Shown piece by piece: positions 7,600 to 12,809 of a stretch of 12,809 nucleotides of DNA (positions are counted from its first letter, which is position 1; every line of letters starts with the position of its first letter). Source of the DNA: an uncultured Bacilli bacterium (GTDB lineage Bacteria > Bacillota_I > Bacilli_A > RF39 > UBA660); the NCBI GenBank assembly GCA_910587775.1, contig CAJUNF010000021.1:1-12809 (forward strand). Direction: 5' to 3'. The position numbers were made by a program, and so were the translations under genes. The notes under the pieces were generated by a model. It was not told where the DNA came from, searched no databases, and saw only the letters and a program-made list of their open reading frames with translations.

Positions 7600-7641
7600 G
7601 TCATAATATACAAACATATTAGGTTCAATGTTTATTATGAC
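7600..7641 (-). other. Stem-loop after the rhuM-family pseudogene
   Basis: GTCATAAT (7600-7607) pairs with ATTATGAC (7634-7641), and AAACAT (7612-7617) with ATGTTT (7628-7633), with a 4-nt bulge and a 10-nt loop. It begins 3 nt after the stop codon of the RhuM frame. The minus strand lacks a following U-run, so it is not a standard intrinsic terminator; it could protect the mRNA end or be a recombinase site. Confidence 0.45.
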
Positions 7642-7644
7642 TAA

Positions 7645-8669
7645 TTAATTATTGTTTAATTTTTCAGCAATTTCATTGATTTTATTAATAGATTTTAAAT
7701 ACTCTTTTTCGATTGAAGTAAGTTCTTTTATCTGATACTTTTCATATTCTAGTTTTGCCTTTTCTATTGCTTCCTTATGACTAATTTTACCTGCATTTAA
7801 GAGAATATTAGCATCTAGAGAGTCTAATATTTTATCTAACTGATTAATATAATCTTTCATCCTCATAGGTTTATGTTTCATTGCCTGAAATTCAGCAAAG
7901 TCAAAATATCCTGAAACCAAGTTATTAAGCATCAAAAGTTCATCTTCAGTTAAATAATTTTTAGCAACTTCTATATCATTTATACTAGGTAACTCTCTTT
8001 AAAATTAGTAAGTCCCATAAAAGGTTTATTGGAATCAGCACGATTATAAATCACTTCTGCTGCAGTATTGCCATGTGCTGCGAAATGAAACTTGTTTTGA
8101 ACTATCTTAAAAAATTTTATTGTTTCTTCAGCTTTTGGATTATAATCAATAGCAGTAGCATACAAATCAAGAACTTGTCTATATAATACTTTTTCACTTG
8201 ATCGGATATCTTTAATGCGGTTTATTAATTCATAAAAGTATTTTCCACCACCTAAATTTTTAAGACGCTCATCATCCATAGTATATCCTTTAATTATGTA
8301 TTCTTTAATTCTTGCAGTTGCCCATTTTCTGAATCTTACACCCTCTAAAGATTTAACACGGTACCCTACGCTTATTATTACATCTAAATTATAATAATCA
8401 ATATTTCTTTCGACTTTCCTAATTCCTTCTTTTTGAACTGTTGCAAAATTTGCAATAGTTGAAGCATTTCGTTCTAATTCACCTTCTTCAAAAATATTTT
8501 TTATGTGCCTAGAAATTACAGATTTATCCCTTCCAAATAATCTTGTCATTTGTTCCAAAGATAACCAAACTGTTTCTCCTTCTAAATTTACATCTAGTTT
8601 AATATTCCCATTTGTTGACTCATAAATAAGCAATTCTGTTTTATTTTCTTTTATCAATTCATTTTTCAT
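7645..8669 (-). pseudogene. RhuM-family protein (Virulence_RhuM), frameshifted
   Basis: Two consecutive frames together give one RhuM-type protein of about 340 residues. The N-terminal frame (8669-7980, 229 aa) has a helix-turn-helix-like segment (about 35-58), the conserved block FATVQKEG.R.VERNIDYYNLDVIISVGYRV (76-105), and KFHFAAHGNTAAEVIYNRAD. It ends in TAA just after LTNFKESY. The C-terminal frame continues with SINDIEVAKNYLTEDELLMLNNLVSGYFDFAEFQAM..., the normal RhuM continuation, down to TAA 7645. One base is missing (or two extra) near 7986-7991. There is no slippery sequence, so programmed frameshifting is unlikely. RhuM proteins occur on genomic islands and their biochemical role is unclear to me. 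AAGGAGG precedes the ATG, and the gene follows the methyltransferase by 29 nt, so they were one operon. It may also be a sequencing error. Confidence 0.85.
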
Positions 8670-8698
8670 TCCAAACCTCCTTATTTTTTAAATAATTA

Positions 8699-9336
8699 TT
8701 AATACTTTTGCAGAATAAATTCCCAAGTATATTTTTTTCTTCCTTTACGAGTAGTTTCATTTTCATTTAATATAATTACATTCCAGTTTTTGGTTAATTT
8801 ATCAAATTGTTCTTGATTAAATAATCTTTTATGTTGTTCTTTTACTGAATTGTAGTAAAAATTTTCTTCTACCTTAATATAATCATCATTAACATATTCA
8901 TTTTTATCAGAGTTTACCCTTCCAATAAATAAGCCACCTCTTTCAAGAGTTTTATAAATAGAATCAAATATTTCCATTGTTTTATTCATATCAAAATAAT
9001 GAATAGACAAGTTAGCATTTATTAATCCTACTGAATTAGATTCAAATGGTAAGCCATCAACAATATCAAAATTCATTATATTAGCATTAGGATACATTGC
9101 TTTAAACTTATTTGTTGCTTTTTCTGAAAAATCACATGATATTACATTAAAACCACGCTCAAATAACCATATTGAATCTTGACCTAAACCACATCTCCTA
9201 AATCAATAGCATTTTTATTATTTATATTACAAATAATATCATTATATTTTTCCATCCATATATCATTTAAAAAGTCTTTTTCTGATTCCTTTAGATTACT
9301 ATAATATATTTCATCCCAATATTTTTTATCGCTCAT
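8699..9336 (-). pseudogene. Class I SAM-dependent methyltransferase, frameshifted
   Basis: About 212 residues once repaired. ATG 9336 has AAGGAG about 9 nt upstream. The first frame reads MSDKKYWDEIYYSN... to AIDLG and then hits TAG at 9184-9186. A second frame continues GLGQDSIWLFERGFNVISCDFSEKA, then the rest to TAA 8699, including LPFESNSVGLINANLSIHYF and the post-motif LERGGLFIGRVNS. The break falls in SAM-binding motif I, where DLGCGLG is expected: two extra bases (GA) in GGAGATGTGG at about 9190-9199 would explain it. An ORF caller would see only the fragment from ATG 9097. The substrate is unknown; it resembles small Clostridia methyltransferases of the TehB-like kind. If the shift is real the protein is inactive. 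Confidence 0.85.
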
Positions 9337-9378
9337 AATTTTAATCTCCTTACTAGTCATCTATTTGACCATTTTTTC

Positions 9379-9387
9379 ATTCTAGCA
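9379..9387 (-). promoter_or_regulatory. Possible extended -10 promoter for the methyltransferase-rhuM operon
   Basis: The minus strand reads TGCTAGAAT, an extended -10 (TGn plus TAGAAT), 42 nt before ATG 9336. The -35 position, 17 bp upstream, is poor and falls on the conserved inverted repeat at 9401-9421, so that repeat could be a binding site acting on this promoter. The left repeat copy has no comparable -10. Confidence 0.4.
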
Positions 9388-9400
9388 TAACTATACAACA

Positions 9401-9421
9401 CATACCAGTTAGGGTGGTATG
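9401..9421. repeat. Inverted repeat, 7-bp arms and 7-nt loop (right)
   Basis: Identical in all 21 bases to 7354-7374. It lies between the rlmD end and the methyltransferase promoter. Confidence 0.75.
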
Positions 9422-9554
9422 AAGAAACATATTCTCCACAGACAACCCCACAATATTTTTTTCAAAAATTAGTAAAAATATCAATAATTTATCCGTTTTT
9501 TTATCATTTTTTGGCCCCTACTGAATAGTTGATTTTCCCTTTATTTATAAGGGT

Positions 9555-10754
9555 TTATCGCCTACTCATCACGCATACACATTCAACGTGTTTGGTATAC
9601 GGAAACATATCAAACCCTTGCACCGATTCTAGTTGAAATTCATATTCTAACTCTTTTAAATCTCTTATTAAAGTAAAAGGATTACAAGATATATATATAA
9701 TTTGTTTCGTACTAGTTTTTAAAATTGTTTCTTTTGTAAAGAAATCCAATCCTGCTCTTGGAGGATCTACAATAATTACATCATAAGAAGTATCAATCTT
9801 ATCAATAATTTTCTCGACTTTTCCTAAATGAAACGAAGAATTAGTAAAGTGATTAAAACGAGCATTAGAAATAGCATTTAAAATAGCACTAGAAACGACC
9901 TCAATTCCTGTAAGATTTACCTTCGATTTATCTAACTGTAATCCAAGTGTTCCTACACCACAATACAAATCTAATACATTACGAGCATTTTTTAAGCACT
10001 TTCGAACATATAAAAACATTTTTTCACTCATATAAGGATTTACTTGAAAAAAAGAATTCATTGAAACTTGATAAAGCACTCCATTTTTTCGTTCAAAAAA
10101 ATAAGAACTACCATAAACACATTTATGATTAATTAATATTCCTGCAATTTTATGACGATTAACGAAATCTTCTAAAATGGAAATATCCTCTTCTGTAACA
10201 ATATCTAAAAGAATTTCATCATTTTCATTAACGCGAATAATAATCTCTCCATTTGAAAAAGCATAATAAGAAAAATCTTTTAAAACTTCATTAATTGCTT
10301 TCTTAGCAATTTGACATTCCATGATCTCTACAAAAGAGTGTGTTTCTACTACATAATATCCAAACTTTTTATTTTGAACTTTCAATGATATTTTATTTCG
10401 GTAATTCCATGACTCATCAGTTTTTTCTATAAATATATCTTGTGTCCAAAGATGATTTCTTGAAAAAAGTTCTTCCAACATATTTTTTTTCCAAACTACA
10501 CTTTCCTCATAAGAGATATGTTCTAAATCACATCCTCCACACAAAGAATAATAAGGACATTTCGGCATTACTCTTTTTTCGCTAGGATTTAAAACTTCAA
10601 GCAAATGCCCTTCTTGATAATTCTTTTTTTCTTTTCGAATTTCTACTTCACATACTTCACCTGGAATTGTTTTTGGAACAAAAATAATTTTATCATTAAT
10701 ATAACCGATTCCTCTTAACTGAGAATCAAGTTTTTTAATTTCTACTTTGGACAT
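9555..10754 (-). CDS. rlmD: 23S rRNA (uracil-5-)-methyltransferase, RlmD/RlmCD type
   Basis: SAM-dependent enzyme making 5-methyluridine in 23S rRNA. In Firmicutes the homologue (RlmCD) methylates U747 and U1939; which sites apply here is inferred. It has 399 residues: TRAM-like domain (about 1-55), iron-sulfur cysteines Cys66, Cys72, Cys75 (C-x5-C-x2-C) with Cys147 as probable fourth ligand, SFFQVN (234-239), SAM motif DLYCGVGTLGL (262-272), DPPRAG (330-335) and nucleophile Cys357 in SCNP. The length is normal and all key residues are present. ATG 10754 has AGGAAGTGA upstream. The C-terminal codons for HVECVCV (389-395) are exactly the 21-bp core repeated at 7523-7543, so the last four residues (MSRR) may have come from an inserted element. 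Confidence 0.95.
   Translation of the reverse strand: MSKVEIKKLDSQLRGIGYINDKIIFVPKTIPGEVCEVEIRKEKKNYQEGHLLEVLNPSEKRVMPKCPYYSLCGGCDLEHISYEESVVWKKNMLEELFSRNHLWTQDIFIEKTDESWNYRNKISLKVQNKKFGYYVVETHSFVEIMECQIAKKAINEVLKDFSYYAFSNGEIIIRVNENDEILLDIVTEEDISILEDFVNRHKIAGILINHKCVYGSSYFFERKNGVLYQVSMNSFFQVNPYMSEKMFLYVRKCLKNARNVLDLYCGVGTLGLQLDKSKVNLTGIEVVSSAILNAISNARFNHFTNSSFHLGKVEKIIDKIDTSYDVIIVDPPRAGLDFFTKETILKTSTKQIIYISCNPFTLIRDLKELEYEFQLESVQGFDMFPYTKHVECVCVMSRR
9570..9590 (-). other. att-like core within rlmD
   Basis: The 21 bases here are identical to 7523-7543 and correspond to seven rlmD codons. Sequence to the right (rlmD body) has no match at the left copy. This is the likely crossover region of the putative element. 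Confidence 0.55.
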
Positions 10755-10773
10755 ATATTCACTTCCTAAACCT

Positions 10774-10802
10774 ATTATACATTATATTGCATAGCCTGGA
10801 AA
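10774..10802 (-). promoter_or_regulatory. Probable rlmD promoter
   Basis: Minus strand: perfect -10 TATAAT (10774-10779), 17-bp spacer, and TTTCCA (10797-10802) matching 4 of 6 bases of TTGACA. The predicted transcript start is about 13 nt before ATG 10754, leaving just room for the ribosome site. The promoter occupies the short divergent gap before the germination operon. Confidence 0.55.
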
Positions 10803-10820
10803 GTTTTGGGTAATTTAAAA

Positions 10821-12269
10821 ATGGTGAAAAGTATGAAAAATAAGATCCTTGCAAGAATTCAAAAAGAATTTCAAAACTGTCCAGATTTAATTATCAAACA
10901 AATTGACTTAAACAAAAACGATACCATTTACATTGCTTATTTAGAAAGTGTTTCTGGAAGCGATAAAGTAAATGATTACATCTTAAAAAACCTTTCTTTT
11001 TTAAGTAGCGAAAAAATTAAAAATGTGCAAGACTTTCAAAGTTTAATTCCTGCTCCCAACACTGTTGAAATTGATGATTTAGACAAAATTGAATTTTATA
11101 TTACCAATGGATTTACCATTGTTATTTTACATGACTTAATCTTTGCCTTAGAAACAAAAGCCGATATCAATCGTGGAATTCCAGAACCTACAAGTGAACC
11201 CACAATTATTGGTCCAAAAGATGGATTTACAGAAAATATTCAAATTAATTTAGGATTAGTCAAACGACGCATTAAATCACATACTTTAAAATCAGACAGT
11301 TTAGTAATAGGAAGAAAAACTACCACCATGATTAATTTACTATACTTTGATGATATTACTGACAATGAAAATTTAGATTACATAAAAAAAGAATTAGAAA
11401 AAATTGATATTGATGGAATTGTTGACTCTGGTACTATCGCCGAATACTTAGAACTTGAAAACAACTCACATTTTCCAAGTGTTACAAGAACAGAAAGACC
11501 AGATAGTGTTGCCAATGCTTTGTTAGAAGGAAAAGTAGCTATACTAGTAGATACATCACCTTTTGCTTTAATCCTACCAGCTTTCTTCTGCGATTTTATT
11601 AATCCTATTGCGGATAATTATTTAAAAACTAAAAATGTCAATTTCTTAAAAATTCTTCGTCTTTGTTGCTTTTTCTTTACCGTAATTGTTCCTGGTTTTT
11701 ATATTGCGATTATTAATTACAACCCAGAAACCATCCCTACTTCCCTCTTAATCAACTTTGGAACCCAACGAGCGGATGTACCATTTCCAGCAATAGTTGA
11801 AGCCCTCATCATGCTCATCATTTGTGAAATTCTAAAAGAAAGTGATGTTAGATTTCCAAACTCTTATGGAAGTGCCATATCCATTTTAGGAGCTTTAGTA
11901 CTTGGAGAAGCAGCAGTAAGCGCTGGTATTGTAAGTCCAATTATGATTATTGTAATTGCTTTCACCTTTATTACCAGCTTATTATTTACCAATCAAGAAA
12001 TCGTTGGAGCCATCCGTCATTTTCGTTTTATCTTCCTTTTTACAGCTTCACTTTATGGATTATTTGGTATTTTCCTAGCTCTAATTTATTTCTTCATTCA
12101 TGTAACAGAATTAACAACTATTAAAAAACCTTACTTCTATCCTTTTGCTCCTTTTGATCAAACCTATTTAAAAAAAGGAATACTAAAAGCCCAAGTAAAT
12201 AAAGAATTAAAACGAAGTAAAATGCTTACGAAAAAAAATATAATTCGTCAAAGGAGGAATGAACCTTGA
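10821..12269 (+). CDS. Spore germination protein, GerA family (A subunit of germinant receptor)
   Basis: Subunit of the receptor complex in the inner spore membrane that responds to nutrients. From ATG 10821 it has 482 residues. The N-terminal soluble domain (to about 235) includes the family hallmark EPTSEPTIIGPKDGFTENIQINLGLVKRRI (about 122-151) and GRKTTTMINLLYFDDI. The C-terminal half carries several hydrophobic segments (about 276-300, 325-340, 352-390 and 402-428) and a basic tail. The frame is open from TTG 10806, and ATG 10833 is also possible. I chose 10821 because a GGG lies about 10 nt upstream, though no ribosome site is strong. The next gene overlaps its stop, giving the usual A-C order of ger operons. 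Expected expression is in the forespore under sigma-G, but I found no convincing sigma-G promoter. Confidence 0.93.
   Translation: MVKSMKNKILARIQKEFQNCPDLIIKQIDLNKNDTIYIAYLESVSGSDKVNDYILKNLSFLSSEKIKNVQDFQSLIPAPNTVEIDDLDKIEFYITNGFTIVILHDLIFALETKADINRGIPEPTSEPTIIGPKDGFTENIQINLGLVKRRIKSHTLKSDSLVIGRKTTTMINLLYFDDITDNENLDYIKKELEKIDIDGIVDSGTIAEYLELENNSHFPSVTRTERPDSVANALLEGKVAILVDTSPFALILPAFFCDFINPIADNYLKTKNVNFLKILRLCCFFFTVIVPGFYIAIINYNPETIPTSLLINFGTQRADVPFPAIVEALIMLIICEILKESDVRFPNSYGSAISILGALVLGEAAVSAGIVSPIMIIVIAFTFITSLLFTNQEIVGAIRHFRFIFLFTASLYGLFGIFLALIYFFIHVTELTTIKKPYFYPFAPFDQTYLKKGILKAQVNKELKRSKMLTKKNIIRQRRNEP
12250..12257 (+). promoter_or_regulatory. Ribosome binding site that decides the gerC-type start
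   Basis: AAAGGAGG inside the end of the gerA-type gene, 8 nt before TTG 12266. It supports the TTG start, whose bases overlap the upstream TGA stop as TTGA. Confidence 0.7.
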
Positions 12270-12809
12270 AAAAAATAATTCTACTTTTCGTTATCTTATT
12301 TACTATAACTGGTTGTTATGATTATCAAGAACTAAATGATAGAGCAATTGTTTCAGGAATCTCTATTGATTATATTAATGAAGAATATGTTGTAAATTAT
12401 GAAATATTAAATAACTTAAAAACAGAAGAACCAGAATACAAAGCATATATGGTTGAAGGAAATGGTGAAACAATTATTGAAGCGTTTCAAGATGCGTCAG
12501 ATGCAATTAGTAAAGAAACCTATTTATCCCATTTAAAAGTATTAATATTAGGAGAAGATGCTGCCAAAGAAAAAATGCGAGATATTGTAGATTATATGTT
12601 AAGAGACCCCTATATTAGAAATATTTTTTCTCCAGTAATTGCCAAAGGAACTACCGCTAAAAACATTCTTGCGAGTACCGATAAAGAAACACCTGTTGTA
12701 TCTGAAAAAATAGAAACAATGATTGCAAACAATAAATATAACGAAAATATAAGTCTAAAAATTGACTTTGACCATTTTATGGATCAATTTGAAGATGACC
12801 GAATAGATC
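12266..12809 (+). CDS. Spore germination lipoprotein, Ger(x)C family, partial (C-terminus beyond window)
   Basis: C subunit of the germinant receptor, a lipoprotein on the outer face of the inner spore membrane. I translated 181 codons without a stop to the window edge. It begins MKKIILLFVILFTITGC, a lipoprotein signal with lipobox ITGC and lipidated Cys17. After it comes YDYQELNDRAIVSGISID, which matches the family's 'W-D-x-x-E-x-N-D-x-A-I-V-x-G-I-x-I-D' opening. Later segments such as LSHLKVLILGEDAA and YMLRDPYIRN also fit. Full-length members have about 370-400 residues, so roughly half is present. The TTG start overlaps the gerA-type stop (TTGA), indicating translational coupling; a B subunit gene is expected nearby. 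Confidence 0.92.
   Translation, partial: MKKIILLFVILFTITGCYDYQELNDRAIVSGISIDYINEEYVVNYEILNNLKTEEPEYKAYMVEGNGETIIEAFQDASDAISKETYLSHLKVLILGEDAAKEKMRDIVDYMLRDPYIRNIFSPVIAKGTTAKNILASTDKETPVVSEKIETMIANNKYNENISLKIDFDHFMDQFEDDRID

Larger units (their letters stand above)
7544..9590. mobile_element. Putative small integrated element or cassette at the rlmD 3' end
   Basis: A 2047-bp segment bounded by the two 21-bp identical cores (7523-7543 and 9570-9590). It contains the frameshifted methyltransferase and RhuM genes, a promoter and one copy of the 192-bp end repeat. No integrase, relaxase or transposase gene is present, so it would depend on an enzyme supplied in trans or is a decayed remnant. The rlmD (rumA) 3' end is, as I recall, an insertion site for integrative elements in other Firmicutes. 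A simple tandem duplication is a weaker alternative, since the rlmD homology ends exactly at the core. Confidence 0.45.
9399..9590. repeat. 192-bp direct repeat, right copy
   Basis: Partner of 7352-7543. Its right 36 bp are the genuine 3' end of rlmD and the rest is the gene's downstream region. Seven bases next to the core (9563-9569) differ almost completely from the left copy (7516-7522), while the 21-bp core is identical; such a jump in similarity fits recombination at the core. Confidence 0.85.

Noticed and set aside
7986..9199. Programmed ribosomal frameshifting in the methyltransferase and RhuM genes
   Set aside because: Neither break has a slippery heptamer or an obvious stimulatory structure, and one break falls in the SAM-binding motif; mutation or sequencing error is simpler.
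9538..9554. CCCTTTATTTATAAGGG as an rlmD terminator
   Set aside because: The stem is only 5 bp and no U-run follows on the minus strand. It is conserved in the left repeat, so it may have another role, but I cannot call it a terminator.
9947..10132. Plus-strand open frame of 61 codons
   Set aside because: Antisense shadow of rlmD.
10756..10786. Sigma-G-like promoter for the germination operon (CATTATA at 10780-10786)
   Set aside because: The -10 fits, but no acceptable -35 is found at 17-18 bp upstream.
1..12809. CRISPR array, tRNA or rRNA genes
   Set aside because: I saw no regularly spaced short repeats and no cloverleaf or rRNA-like sequence on either strand. The repeats found are two long copies only.

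Overview
The window comes from a strongly AT-rich, low-GC Bacillota (Firmicutes) genome. TGA is a stop and tryptophan is TGG, so the code is standard. A GerA-family germinant receptor gene followed by a Ger(x)C lipoprotein gene indicates an endospore former, probably a Clostridia- or Bacilli-type gut or environmental species. I cannot name the species from the sequence.

Positions 1-7261 hold seven genes, all on the minus strand and read from right to left. They encode an OmpR-type response regulator, its HAMP histidine kinase, a membrane-anchored NodB-type polysaccharide deacetylase, a membrane-anchored zinc amidase, a large secreted lipoprotein, an ABC ATPase and an ABC-2 permease that runs off the left edge. 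This looks like one cell-envelope sensing and remodelling locus. The deacetylase and the amidase have near-identical upstream regions, each with two TTTGAC boxes 11 bp apart, and they also have related N-terminal membrane anchors.

Positions 7262-9590 look like accessory DNA. Two 192-bp direct repeats (7352-7543 and 9399-9590) bracket a small minus-strand operon of two genes: a class I SAM methyltransferase and a RhuM-family protein. Each gene is broken by one frameshift. The right repeat ends inside the rlmD coding sequence. The left repeat carries a copy of only the last 12 codons of rlmD. The final 21 bp, seven sense codons, are identical in both copies, and similarity stops abruptly there. 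This is what integration at the 3' end of rlmD leaves behind. Because the 170 bp beyond the core is also repeated, two related elements may sit in tandem, with the envelope operon possibly cargo of the left one.

Positions 9555-12809 are probably chromosomal core: rlmD (minus strand), a short divergent intergenic region, then the plus-strand germination operon gerA-type and gerC-type, the latter cut by the right edge.
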